From positions 89,961-104,773 of the forward strand of contig DOCI01000173.1 of the NCBI GenBank assembly GCA_003503535.1: DNA of 14,813 bases, in the 5' to 3' direction. The position numbers were made by a program, and so were the translations under genes. Every line of letters starts with the position of its first letter. Within the stretch, counting starts at the first letter, position 1. Under the pieces are notes generated by a model, which saw only the letters and a program-made list of their open reading frames with translations, made no database searches and had not been told where the DNA came from. The stretch is from Planctomycetaceae bacterium. GTDB lineage: Bacteria; Planctomycetota; Planctomycetia; Planctomycetales; Planctomycetaceae. Below, piece after piece: positions 1 to 8,379 of the stretch.

Positions 1-233
1 GAAAGCTTTTTCATGAATTGAGTCCTGGCAAACGCTGAGAGTAACAAAGGTTCAAACCATTAAGTTAGCCGACAGCAATTCGGTTCTCAATCATCGGGAA
101 GATTTATCTATTGAATTGTCTCAAGTAAGAGACAGATTCGCTTCAATGAATAAGGGCTGGGGCGCTCTCGAGTTGTAGCCCCCGAATTGGAACACCTCCG
201 GGCTTGCGATTAAGCGAAGCGGCACAAAGAGCA
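1..233. other. Intergenic, downstream of TIGR03545-like gene
   Basis: No convincing gene is seen here. The self-complementary stretch around 155-182 (GGGCT/GGGGC pairing with AGCCC/GCCCC, with a CTCGAG centre) could fold into a hairpin at the 3' side of the minus-strand operon. It has no T-run, so I do not call it an intrinsic terminator. Confidence 0.3.
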
Positions 234-2180
234 TTACTTGATGAATCGATCAAGCAAGCCGCTGGTAGGGCGAATGGCGACGTTTTCGATCATTCCGTTG
301 GCAAGCCGCTCATTGAGATTCAATTCCGTCAGCAGGATTTGATACTGGTCGTTGATTTGCCCGTTAAATTTGTCGAGTTGTGAATCGATTTCACTCTGGG
401 CAATCGCGAATGCTTCCCTTTGACGAAGATTCAATTCTTTCTGCAGGCTTTGCTGCAAGCCTGCGACTATCGTCTTGCCGATCTGAGAGTGGACTTCGAG
501 AGTCGGCGATTTGACAGGTCCCGAAATACGAACTTCTCCTTCAATCTCATTGATCGACCTCAAGGCATTTCCCAACAAATTGGTGGGCGAGAAGGAACGG
601 ACATTCAACTGAGACAATGTTGTTGTGGTCAACTGGAGAGGACTCTCAACCAGGAAGCTGACATCGCTCTGCTTCCATTTCAATTCCGCCTGCAGATTCG
701 AACCGCTCGTCACGATGTGAAAATCGGCTATGAGTTGCTTTGCCTGCAGGGCGAGATTGAGTTTCTCATGCTTTGCAAGTTCCTGAGTTGGAAACTGATC
801 CGTCGTCACATGACAGGAGAACTCCAGTTGAGGCGTAGAGGTTGTCTGATCCCATTTTCCATCGACGAGATACTGCCCCTGATGTTCAATCTCAAAGTGG
901 TAACTCATTGGCTTGCCATATTGCCGTTGATTATGGGTGATGTCCTGAAAATTGCCTATAAAAGAGAGCGGTTTATCGTTCAGGTTCGCCAGTCCATTCA
1001 GTTTCATTTGGCGTATGAGGAAGGTTGGCAGGTTTTGAGAGGTATCGAAGTCGATCGTTCGACCGAGTTGACGCTCGGGCTCATAATCTTCCGTGGCAAC
1101 GGCTAGACATTTCTGAACAAAGGGGATCCAGGCCGATAGTTTTTCGAATTGACGAGCCGCTTCCGGGCCGACGATTGCGACGGTTAAATCATTGGCATTT
1201 AAAGGGATGGCATCGATTTGTTGTCGAAGTTGTTCATAATCTCGATTCTTGGCAGATTCGAGTTCTACCAGATCGATGCGAACTAGCTGAGGCAATTCTT
1301 TGAACTCATTTTTGATCCGTTTACTTTCTTCGACCAGTTCATCAACTTTCCTGGCGATTCGGGCAAATTCATTGAGTTTGTCGAGTGGGTTGCCTCGCTT
1401 GGCTTCTTCAAGTTGCTTTTTCAGGGAGTCAATTTCGACTTTTAATTGTTTCGACTGTTGCTCATACGACTGGAATCGATCCTGCCAATAACGTTCTTTG
1501 AGCTTGGCCAGTTGGACGGTTTCCAGCTTGTTGGGATCGTAAGCTTCGAGGGTCTGTTCGAGCAGACTTTGCAGAAATGATTGACCTGCCTGTTTGGCGT
1601 AATCGCCGATTACATGAGCTTGTTCTCCAAACGGAATGGACCACTCTCCGACTTCGCTTTCAACATTTGTGAAATCGAGTGTGGAATCGGTATTCCAGTG
1701 AATATCATCGATGCTTGCCTCATCGACGATAAATTTCTTTATCAATAAAGCGTTGCGGTCCAGCTGAATATGAACTTTTCCAATTTCCAATGCGTTTACA
1801 CCAGGGTGATTCCGGCTGCCAATTTCAATCTTTTTCAAGTCGAGATTGGTCTGAAAGAAATTGGAATTGAGTTGCTGGATACCGACAACGGTTTGAAGAG
1901 TCGCCGAGGCTCCTTGCGTGATCACCAAATGGAGCAAGGGTTCAAAACCAAAAGTGATCGTCGCCCAACATACGATCGCCAGTGTGAGCCGCGGAACGAG
2001 ATAACCCCAGCGGATACTGGGACGAAGAGAGCTCCGCTTCCTTAACAACTGTTTCGCGTTTGAAGGGCGCGCTGGCTGAATTCTTAGTTGGTGATTCTTC
2101 CGCGCAAACTCCGCCTCCCCCTGCCCTTTGTTAAGAGCATGATTGAAAGATGTCAGGGAATATGAATGAGAGGATTTCAT
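234..2180 (-). CDS. TIGR03545-like membrane-anchored coiled-coil envelope protein
   Basis: 648 aa. Seen: a basic cytoplasmic N-terminus (residues 1-58), one hydrophobic segment (about 60-88) and then a long non-cytoplasmic part. Just after the membrane segment comes an AsmA-like stretch (about 105-175: EIGKVHIQLDRNALL, then KFIVDEASIDDIHW). A charged coiled coil covers about 215-330, then a beta-rich region and a C-terminal amphipathic segment rich in Gln, Glu and Lys. The start is supported by GAGG seven bases before the ATG. It lies 60 bp downstream of a TIGR03546-like gene; the TIGR03545/TIGR03546 families are known as a frequent gene pair limited to bacteria with an outer membrane. Family assignment is from memory of the pair and architecture, not a search. 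Function is unknown; I infer an inner-membrane anchor facing the periplasm, possibly in envelope or lipid traffic. Confidence 0.75.
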   Translation of the reverse strand: MKSSHSYSLTSFNHALNKGQGEAEFARKNHQLRIQPARPSNAKQLLRKRSSLRPSIRWGYLVPRLTLAIVCWATITFGFEPLLHLVITQGASATLQTVVGIQQLNSNFFQTNLDLKKIEIGSRNHPGVNALEIGKVHIQLDRNALLIKKFIVDEASIDDIHWNTDSTLDFTNVESEVGEWSIPFGEQAHVIGDYAKQAGQSFLQSLLEQTLEAYDPNKLETVQLAKLKERYWQDRFQSYEQQSKQLKVEIDSLKKQLEEAKRGNPLDKLNEFARIARKVDELVEESKRIKNEFKELPQLVRIDLVELESAKNRDYEQLRQQIDAIPLNANDLTVAIVGPEAARQFEKLSAWIPFVQKCLAVATEDYEPERQLGRTIDFDTSQNLPTFLIRQMKLNGLANLNDKPLSFIGNFQDITHNQRQYGKPMSYHFEIEHQGQYLVDGKWDQTTSTPQLEFSCHVTTDQFPTQELAKHEKLNLALQAKQLIADFHIVTSGSNLQAELKWKQSDVSFLVESPLQLTTTTLSQLNVRSFSPTNLLGNALRSINEIEGEVRISGPVKSPTLEVHSQIGKTIVAGLQQSLQKELNLRQREAFAIAQSEIDSQLDKFNGQINDQYQILLTELNLNERLANGMIENVAIRPTSGLLDRFIK

Positions 2181-2240
2181 CTAACGACCTCATGGGCATC
2201 GAAGGAGAGTGAATTTGATGGAAGCGATTTCCATTGCAGT

Positions 2241-2750
2241 TCAAATGGCAGAATTGATCTTCTCTGCCCATTCTGCTCCCCACAGCCAGGTCGCAACTCG
2301 GTATTTTTGAATGCGAGCCGTTATGGCAGGTTCGAATTTGCGGACAAGCGGAAGCGTACAACAGTATGCGGGCAAGCTGAGCAAGCATCCCAGAAGTAAC
2401 GAACCCATGACAAGGGTATTGTTAAAATCTGTCCAGGGGACGAGAGGTAGAGAATACAGCCAGTACCAAAGTGGTTGCAGAGCGTCTTGAGTAAGCACGA
2501 ATTCGCCGAGCTTTGCGCAAATCGAATCCAAGGAAATAGAAACCCAGGAGAAGAGAAAAGTGCTGAAAAAAAGAGCGGGCAAGCTGATGCTAAATGAAGA
2601 AACCCCCATAAGCACAAGTAACGCCAGCAGGTTTCCCTTAGGAATCAATCCCACCATAAGTCCACAGGCGATGCCTGCAGCGATTTGTCGATGAGAGCAC
2701 TCAGCTGTCAATGCACGAATAAACAGACGTAACGATTTCACGATAAACAT
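2241..2750 (-). CDS. TIGR03546-like (DUF2062-related) small membrane protein
   Basis: 169 aa and strongly hydrophobic. Seen: a short amphipathic N-terminus, then the DUF2062-type pattern of [21 protein letters not shown] (about residues 20-40, Gly-rich, ending in a Pro-Lys-Gly turn). Further hydrophobic spans lie at about 41-75 and 105-135, and the C-terminal tail is charged. It is the first gene of a two-gene minus-strand operon with the 648-aa protein, 60 bp apart. This matches the known TIGR03546-TIGR03545 pairing and supports both calls. The ATG at 2750 has GGGA six bases upstream, a modest ribosome binding site. A short hairpin (TGGGG/CCCCA, 2780-2794) lies in the leader. The biochemical role is unknown; it may be the membrane partner of the downstream protein. 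Confidence 0.75.
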   Translation of the reverse strand: MFIVKSLRLFIRALTAECSHRQIAAGIACGLMVGLIPKGNLLALLVLMGVSSFSISLPALFFSTFLFSWVSISLDSICAKLGEFVLTQDALQPLWYWLYSLPLVPWTDFNNTLVMGSLLLGCLLSLPAYCCTLPLVRKFEPAITARIQKYRVATWLWGAEWAEKINSAI

Positions 2751-3053
2751 GGCTTGTCCCCCGACAATTGCTCAGAAAATGGGGCAAATCCCCAATCCGA
2801 GCCTCTTTTTGCAATCGACACAACGATTACGTTCCCCCCGTTTTAACTTATCGGTATTCTAAAGCCGTTTCCAAATTAATATTTCGAGTTCTGCCTGAGC
2901 AAATGCAGTATTTCGGGGTAACTAACGTACTCGCGAAAGCAAATTATATTTACAATGCTGTATTAAAGGGCTAAGTCAGAGGCCTGTTCCCTAATCATTC
3001 GATTTGTAAGATTTGCATAAACCATCAATGCCGATGTGCACGAACAGAGAGAG
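2751..3053. other. Divergent intergenic region
   Basis: Separates the minus-strand TIGR03546-like gene from the plus-strand XylR-type regulator, so promoters in both directions are expected here. I found no -35/-10 pair good enough to call. The only structure noted is a 5-bp stem, TGGGG-CAAAT-CCCCA, at 2780-2794. A 68-codon open frame at 2768-2974 looks non-coding. Confidence 0.4.
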
Positions 3054-4220
3054 ATGACAGAACGTCCACGAGTTGCATTGTTTGTTGAAACCTCCAGTGA
3101 ATTTGGAAGGCTGGTTCTGCGTGGGATCAAGCAATATTTGCAGGCTCATACCTCCTGGTCGATTTATCTGCAACAAAGGGATTTACATACACGTCTCCCA
3201 GTCTGGCTGAATGATTGGCGTGGGAATGGAATCATCAGTCGTTCGACGAATCCTCAATTTGCCGAACTTATCCTGGAATCGGGTCTTCCCATTGTCGATT
3301 TGACGGATCGCTGGGGCGATTTGGGGTTACCTCAAATCTGGGCCGATCATTATGCGATCGGCCGAATGGCGGCTGAGCATTTGATCGAACGTCAGTTTCG
3401 CCATTTTGGTTTTGCAGGTTTTCAGGGCGAATCCTGGTCGGAATTACGATATCGTGGCTTTCAGGATGCCATTCAGTCAGCTGGATTTTCCACCGCTTAC
3501 TTCGTCTCGCCCTGGGAAATGACACCTGGCAAGAGCTGGGACGACGAATTTACCTCGCTGGTGAACTGGATCAAAACTCTTCCGAATCCTGTTGGAATTA
3601 TGGCCGCAAATGATATCCGTGGCCAGCAGATTCTTGATGCCTGCTGTGAAGTTGACTTGGCGGTACCGGAACAGGCCGCAGTGATCGGGTGCGATAATGA
3701 TGCGATCCGCTGTGAATTATGCGATCCCCCGTTGACAAGCATCATGCCAAATGCCGAGCGAATCGGATATCGGGCCGCAGAATTGCTGGATCAATTGATG
3801 AACGGAATTCACAAGGATGAGACGCGGGAGGTTATCAAGCCGTTGGGGATATTGACACGCAAATCAACTGACATTCTGGCAATTGACGATGCCGATATTG
3901 CCGAGGCGGTTCGGATTATCCGTGAACAGGCACTTTCCGGTTTACGTGTGGAAGATATTTTGGAATTGGTCCCAATTTCACGCAGCACTCTCGAACGTGG
4001 TGTGAGAAATTATCTTAAACGCTCCCCACAGGCAGAAATTCGACGTGTGCAACTTTCTCATGCCTGCGATCTACTGGTGCAAACCGATTTAACGCTGCCT
4101 GAAATTGCCAGAAGATGCGGATTTGTGCATTCCGAATATTTCAGTGTTGTTTTCAAACGACAAATTCGCATAACACCAGGCCAATATCGAACGCAAAACA
4201 CGTCTTCCACGGCTTATTGA
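3054..4220 (+). CDS. XylR-type transcriptional regulator (sugar-binding domain + AraC HTH)
   Basis: 388 aa from the ATG at 3054. An in-frame GTG at 3036 is possible but has no purine-rich site before it, while AGAGAGAG precedes 3054. Seen: an N-terminal LacI/XylR-like periplasmic-binding-protein fold (about 5-265), starting RPRVALFVETSSEFGR and including DHYAIGRMAAEHLIER and the IMAANDIRGQQILDAC effector-lobe segment. A C-terminal AraC/XylS double helix-turn-helix follows (about 278-380), with the signature LPEIARRCGFVHSEYFSVVFKR and the closing GQYR. This fused layout is that of E. coli XylR and is abundant in planctomycetes. It should bind a sugar and activate transport or catabolic genes. 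No sugar gene is adjacent on the same strand, so the regulon and ligand are unknown; xylose should not be assumed. Confidence 0.88.
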   Translation: MTERPRVALFVETSSEFGRLVLRGIKQYLQAHTSWSIYLQQRDLHTRLPVWLNDWRGNGIISRSTNPQFAELILESGLPIVDLTDRWGDLGLPQIWADHYAIGRMAAEHLIERQFRHFGFAGFQGESWSELRYRGFQDAIQSAGFSTAYFVSPWEMTPGKSWDDEFTSLVNWIKTLPNPVGIMAANDIRGQQILDACCEVDLAVPEQAAVIGCDNDAIRCELCDPPLTSIMPNAERIGYRAAELLDQLMNGIHKDETREVIKPLGILTRKSTDILAIDDADIAEAVRIIREQALSGLRVEDILELVPISRSTLERGVRNYLKRSPQAEIRRVQLSHACDLLVQTDLTLPEIARRCGFVHSEYFSVVFKRQIRITPGQYRTQNTSSTAY

Positions 4221-4290
4221 CTGAAGTATTGCGAAATTCAGCCAGAAGATAATTCCAGATCTGCTGGATGAGTCACCAGATTAATTTTTG

Positions 4291-4316
4291 CCACAAAGAT
4301 CAGAGAGGACACAGAG
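4291..4316 (+). repeat. CACAGAG-type dispersed repeat, single copy
   Basis: The 26-base stretch starts CCACAAAGATCAGAGAG and ends GGACACAGAG. Tandem CACAGAG-like units of this type, preceded by CCAC, are recurrent intergenic repeats in several bacterial phyla, often beside small ORFs of the GxxExxY or four-helix-bundle families (from memory). Its start CCACAAAGA matches the element terminus CCGCCAAGA in 7 of 9 positions. It points towards the second repeat at 4451-4468, as a left end would. Confidence 0.45.
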
Positions 4317-4450
4317 TTTTTGGGAGAAGTCTCATATATTTTTCTGAGAACTCTGGGCCACTAACGATTCAAAGTTGTGTAGCTTGCACAAATCTTGAAA
4401 ACAACCCGGTCAACTCAAAGCTTTTTTATTTCTGTTGATCTTTAGTTTCA

Positions 4451-4468
4451 CTTGGCGTCTTGCCGGTT
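4451..4468 (-). repeat. Solo terminus of the GxxExxY-element type
   Basis: CTTGGCGTCTTGCCGGTT differs at only one of 18 positions from the right terminal inverted repeat at 13566-13583, and has the same orientation. The stretch between 4317 and 4450 holds no recognisable GxxExxY coding sequence. This is best read as a decayed or ORF-less copy of the same element family. Confidence 0.6.
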
Positions 4469-4818
4469 GATTAATCAATAACGTAAATCGGATGAGCAGA
4501 GATCTTCGACGAGGTCCATCCGTGGTTCTTATTCAAGAATTGGCGTTATGCAAAACTTCAGTTAATAATCATAAAACCGTGTAAATTAGTAGATCTGAAT
4601 TCATCGAGATCCGATTGCGATTGATCAATCGAGTGGAGGATCGATTTGCAAATAATCTGGTGCCGAATTTGGTTTGTAAAGTTTACTGAAAGCAGGGATC
4701 TCTCTTTTCTCAAATGGTCAATCTCGACTACATTGACGCATACATTTCACATCAAGTTCCGTTCTGTGAGCTTTCTCATTAACTCACTCAATCTCTCTCC
4801 ATAAACTGGGTTTCTATC

Positions 4819-5946
4819 GTGCCGAGGTTTCGGTGTTTAATTCTGGGTTTTCTCATACTGTGCGGTCTCGCTGCAGGTAGCGAGTATGTACTGCGATACC
4901 ATCTGGATCCAGCAGCTCCGAAAATCGGTTTGAATTCTCAATACTTCGGCTGGACGACCTGCGATCACAGTTTTCTGGCAGCTCCTGTGAATCAAACGAT
5001 CACCTATACGATTAAACCTGGAGTTTCAAATGAACTCCATTTCGGAAGTTCAGGATTTCGTCAGTCTGCAACCACGGGCAACTCCACTGCACCTGAAACG
5101 ATTTGTCTGGGAGATGAGCGGGTGCTCGCACCAGAAATCAAGCATCAGCAGACGTTTGTTGCTCTGTGGAGTCAAATTTCAGGTTCTTCCAGTGGAGGTG
5201 TCGCGGACGAAACCGTCTACAACGGCGGAATGCCGTTAGGGTGTCCCCTGTTGTGGCAAATTCAATTGGACGAAAGAATAGTACCGCACCATCCGCGTCG
5301 AGTCGTTTGCTTTATTGGACGGCAAAGTCTGCAGAACGATTTCAATATTCGTCGTTCAGTTGTTTTTGATGAAGATGGTCAAATTGTCGCCTGTAAACAC
5401 CCCGGCAATAAGGCTGAAAATACGAAGTCCACACAAGCCGGGCGGAAGAATCCTTTGGAAGAGTATGCTCTGCTTCGGCTCGGATTTCCTTTCATCTGCA
5501 AACTCTTTTTAAACGATACGCCCCAAAGTGATCCATTACGGACTGCAGGTCCTTTGGTGACGAAGACCGAGGGCTTAAGAGAATTTCTCCAGATGAGTCT
5601 ACATCCATTGCTCGATATTGCCGAGCGTTGTCGAGCAGTGAACATTGAGTTTGTTGTGGTCTATCTCCCGGATCGAAGTGAGGTCATGGATCGTGAAGGA
5701 AACCAAATTCATGGGAATATCTCTGCAGGTCATCGTGAGGTTGTCAGCGAGTATTTGATGGCTGCCGGGGTGCCGTTTATCGATTTGACTACCTTGCTCC
5801 AGTCAGATCCTCAAGTTTCAAACGCTTTTCTGAATCAGAGCGACCATTTCTCAGTGGTCGGTCATCAGATGATCGCCGATCTGCTTATACGATCGTTTAA
5901 TCACACGCTGGCAGCGAAACCGATGGGAAATCGCGCCACGAATTGA
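4819..5946 (+). CDS. Exported SGNH/GDSL-hydrolase-like protein, eroded catalytic motifs
   Basis: 375 aa from a GTG start with only a weak GGG upstream. Seen: an N-terminal signal peptide or anchor (residues 1-21, hydrophobic LILGFLILCGLAA) and then a mature domain outside the cytoplasm. A block-I-like segment (about 93-105, ICLGDERVLAPE) puts Glu100 where the nucleophilic Ser of GDS normally lies. YNGG (134-137) could be a later SGNH block. The C-terminal block DHFSVVGHQMIAD (342-354) resembles the DxH-x-x-x-x-GH catalytic-His motif, but Ser341 stands where the usual Asp would be. SGNH-fold proteins of this kind act as esterases or polysaccharide O-acetyltransferases. Because Ser and probably Asp are missing, a non-enzymatic role is possible. 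It is followed by a separate gdhA unit; no operon link is clear. Confidence 0.55.
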   Translation: MPRFRCLILGFLILCGLAAGSEYVLRYHLDPAAPKIGLNSQYFGWTTCDHSFLAAPVNQTITYTIKPGVSNELHFGSSGFRQSATTGNSTAPETICLGDERVLAPEIKHQQTFVALWSQISGSSSGGVADETVYNGGMPLGCPLLWQIQLDERIVPHHPRRVVCFIGRQSLQNDFNIRRSVVFDEDGQIVACKHPGNKAENTKSTQAGRKNPLEEYALLRLGFPFICKLFLNDTPQSDPLRTAGPLVTKTEGLREFLQMSLHPLLDIAERCRAVNIEFVVVYLPDRSEVMDREGNQIHGNISAGHREVVSEYLMAAGVPFIDLTTLLQSDPQVSNAFLNQSDHFSVVGHQMIADLLIRSFNHTLAAKPMGNRATN

Positions 5947-5975
5947 AATAAAGTTTCGCTTATGTGTTAAGAGGC

Positions 5976-6005
5976 TTGAGTTCCAGTCGGAATCGCTCGA
6001 ATAAT
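5976..6005 (+). promoter_or_regulatory. Candidate promoter of gdhA operon
   Basis: TTGAGT (5976-5981), an 18-base spacer, then AATAAT (6000-6005): 4/6 and 5/6 matches to the sigma70-type consensus. It is placed to give a leader of about 45 bases before the gdhA ATG. Consensus match only. Confidence 0.35.
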
Positions 6006-6059
6006 ATCTATGATTAGATAGCGATTTTCAAAGTATTGATATCACATCCAGGATGAACC

Positions 6060-7289
6060 ATGCACGCAAGTGAATCTACAGATCGTTATTTCCGAGAAGC
6101 TGCCAACATCATGGGGCTCTCTTCCAATATGCAAACGCTTTTATTGACGCCAGAACGCGAGGTCAAAGTTCAGGTTGCCATGGAAATGGACAATGGCGAG
6201 ATCGCTACTCACATTGGGTATCGTATTCAACACAATAAATCACGTGGTCCAATGAAGGGCGGGCTGCGATATCATCCAGAAGTTGATCAGGATGAGGTGC
6301 TCTCACTGGCAACATTGATGACCTGGAAAACTGCGATTGTGGACATTCCTTATGGTGGAGCGAAAGGTGGAATTCAAATTGATGCCCGTAAATTAAGCAT
6401 CTCTGAGCTTGAACGATTGACAAGAAAATTTATTGACGAAATTCACGACATGATTGGGCCTGACAAAGACATCCCTGCCCCTGACATGGGCACCAATGCT
6501 CAGGTCATGGCCTGGATTATGAATCAATATCAGAAATATCATGGATTCAGTCCTGCCTGTGTGACAGGAAAGCCAGTCGAATTGCATGGGGCTGATGGAC
6601 GAGAAGAAGCGACCGGGCGTGGGGTTGGGTTACTGACCATCGCTCTGCTGGAAAAAATGAAGGAAGGAATTGAAGGCTCAAGAATTGCCATTCAGGGATT
6701 TGGTAACGTCGGACGCTACGCGGTTCAGTTTCTTCATGAACGAGGAGCAAAAATTATTTCGACGTCCGATGCCTATGGAGGATTATTGAATGAAGACGGA
6801 ATCGATATCCACGCGCTTTGCAATCATGTGGAGAAAACCGGCAAAGTCGTCGAGTTTGATGGAGCTGATGCGATTGCGAATAATGAACTTTTGACCTGCA
6901 ATTGCGATGTCCTGATTCCCGCTGCAATTGGTGGCGTATTGACACCAGAAATCGCACCGGACATTCGTGCCAAATATATCGTTGAAGCCGCCAATAACCC
7001 GACCCATCCGGAAGCTGACCAGCTGTTAAATTCACGGGGCATCGTTATTCTTCCTGATGTACTCGCTAATGCGGGGGGAGTGACGGTCAGTTATTTTGAA
7101 TGGGTACAGAATCGCCAGCATTTTCGCTGGGAGTTAGAGCGTGTCCGCCAGGAACTGGACAGTAAAATGACGAAAGCCTTTGATAAAACATGGGATCTTG
7201 CAACCGAGAAAAAAGTCAATCTTCGTCTGGCAGCTTATCTTCTTGGGATTGGGCGCGTTGGCCGAGCTACTGTTATGGGAGGAATCTGA
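6060..7289 (+). CDS. gdhA: Glutamate dehydrogenase (Glu/Leu/Phe/Val dehydrogenase family)
   Basis: 409 aa, the usual length for hexameric bacterial or archaeal GDH. It reversibly deaminates L-glutamate to 2-oxoglutarate and ammonium with NAD(P), linking carbon and nitrogen metabolism in the cytoplasm. Seen: the substrate-binding [11 protein letters not shown] (Lys66), the catalytic PYGGAKGG (Lys102), the PAPDMGT motif with Asp142, a Rossmann GFGNVG (213-218), and the C-terminal [16 protein letters not shown]. The start ATG has AGGA six bases or so upstream. It ends 1 nt before a cyclic-nucleotide-binding-like gene whose ribosome binding site lies inside the gdhA 3' end, so the two are almost certainly co-transcribed. 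Other dehydrogenases of the superfamily (Leu, Phe, Val) are shorter and less likely. Cofactor preference cannot be settled by eye; SDAYGG after the second beta strand leans to NAD. Confidence 0.93.
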   Translation: MHASESTDRYFREAANIMGLSSNMQTLLLTPEREVKVQVAMEMDNGEIATHIGYRIQHNKSRGPMKGGLRYHPEVDQDEVLSLATLMTWKTAIVDIPYGGAKGGIQIDARKLSISELERLTRKFIDEIHDMIGPDKDIPAPDMGTNAQVMAWIMNQYQKYHGFSPACVTGKPVELHGADGREEATGRGVGLLTIALLEKMKEGIEGSRIAIQGFGNVGRYAVQFLHERGAKIISTSDAYGGLLNEDGIDIHALCNHVEKTGKVVEFDGADAIANNELLTCNCDVLIPAAIGGVLTPEIAPDIRAKYIVEAANNPTHPEADQLLNSRGIVILPDVLANAGGVTVSYFEWVQNRQHFRWELERVRQELDSKMTKAFDKTWDLATEKKVNLRLAAYLLGIGRVGRATVMGGI

Positions 7290-7290
7290 G

Positions 7291-7857
7291 ATGAGTTCAA
7301 ATATCACAGACTTAATTAACAATTCTCAAGCCACAGAGCTTGATTTTAAAGAATCACCGTTACTGAGGGGTTTAAACCAGAAGCAGATCGAAATCGTTGT
7401 CTCGGTAATGGAACATCTCTGTTACGAAGCCAATACGCTCATTCTTAAGCAGGGAGAGCAGAATAAAGGGCTGTGGCTAATTAGCGAAGGTTGCTGTGAG
7501 GTCACACGTTACAGCCGAAACCATGAAAAGCATCGTGTGATTGCTGTGCTTGGTCCTGGCACAATATTTGGTGAGATGTCCTTTTTCCGTAAAACGCCGC
7601 ACTCGGCTAATGTCAGAACAGTTTCCAATTCGACGGTTCATATGTTGAGCCAGGATGCTTTTGAACAATTGCGACTGGATTCGAGTGAAATTGCAGCCAC
7701 GATTTTAATCAATCTTGTTTCTGTTGTTTCCGAACGCCTCAAGTTGATGGATGGGTGGGTATGCGCGCTGACAGAACAAACCGAAGTTCCAGCCAATAAC
7801 AAGTATGAAGAATGGCATGACTTCCGCGCCAAGCTTTATCGCGAGTGGAATTTCTGA
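7291..7857 (+). CDS. Cyclic-nucleotide-binding-domain protein without DNA-binding domain
   Basis: 188 aa. The ATG at 7291 is chosen because GGGAGGA (7277-7283) lies seven bases before it; the frame is open further upstream but overlaps gdhA. Seen: one CRP/PKA-type beta-barrel domain (about 23-130) with LILKQGEQNKGLWLISEG (50-67) and the phosphate-binding-cassette segment FGEMSFFRKTPHSANV (93-108), then a long helix (about 134-158, ending SERLKLMDGWV). The chain ends without the winged helix of CRP/FNR proteins. In the cassette, the Arg that normally follows Pro and grips the cyclic phosphate is His104. It may therefore bind another ligand or work by protein contact. Translational coupling to gdhA suggests it senses or modulates glutamate metabolism (inference). 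Confidence 0.85.
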   Translation: MSSNITDLINNSQATELDFKESPLLRGLNQKQIEIVVSVMEHLCYEANTLILKQGEQNKGLWLISEGCCEVTRYSRNHEKHRVIAVLGPGTIFGEMSFFRKTPHSANVRTVSNSTVHMLSQDAFEQLRLDSSEIAATILINLVSVVSERLKLMDGWVCALTEQTEVPANNKYEEWHDFRAKLYREWNF

Positions 7858-8379
7858 ATAATCTCATCCTGATGCGATTGATTAATTGATGATTTCGCTT
7901 GTGATTGTCACCACCTGATTCGATACAAGTCAGAATTGTACAACTCTGAAAACCTGAAACCGAGGCATTGATCTGGTGACAGGTTTGAAAATCATATCCC
8001 CGCTGACGGATCTTCCTCGCAAACCGCTTATTTCACCGTTCGCTCGTCACTGTGTCAGTTTCTTGCCGGGGAAGAATAAATACACGCCAACGGGGGTGTC
8101 ATATTTATTTGACAGCCATTATTAAACCCTGACAGGGGACGTGTGCCACCTCACGACTAAATTTGCGAGTCTCCGTTAGCGAATTCGCCTTGCGTTGTCG
8201 GGCTGAAATAAAATGCTTCTCCTCAATTTTAAGTGTGTCACAGTACTGGTATAAATCTGATTCATCACCATAATGGATCGAGTCATGCTCTTTGGCTCGG
8301 TAAGGCAAGATTGTTTCGTTAAATTTGCCCGTGTCATATTCGACAGATTCCTGATTGATTTGCTGTTGAGGTCGTTCCG
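7858..8379. other. 522-bp intergenic region
   Basis: No gene can be supported; two overlapping short minus-strand frames (within 8105-8391) have no recognisable family and compete for the same bases. A weak hairpin (ACACGCC at 8082-8088 with GGGGTGT at 8093-8099, one mismatch) followed by an AT-rich ATATTTATTT could end the gdhA operon. TTGACA at 8109-8114 lacks a good -10 partner. Confidence 0.3.

Larger units (their letters stand above)
4221..4818. other. 598-bp intergenic region with decayed repeats and palindromes
   Basis: No gene is supported. It contains a CACAGAG-type repeat (4291-4316), a CTTGGCGTCTTG-type repeat (4451-4468) that nearly equals the right terminus of the element at 13566-13583, a hairpin CAGAGTT/AACTCTG (4312-4318 with 4350-4356), and two perfect palindromes (4467-4478 and 4618-4631). 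The region before 4819 should hold the promoter of the SGNH-like gene, but no convincing hexamer pair was found. Confidence 0.5.

Noticed and set aside
420-1106. Long plus-strand ORF opposite the TIGR03545-like gene
   Set aside because: Fully antisense to a better supported gene; odd composition with many Arg and Cys, and no family features.
2768-2974. 68-codon plus-strand ORF in the divergent intergenic region
   Set aside because: No ribosome binding site and no recognisable family; lies where two divergent promoters must sit.
8109-8138. TTGACA as a promoter for the sigma54 activator
   Set aside because: No acceptable -10 hexamer 16-18 bases downstream.
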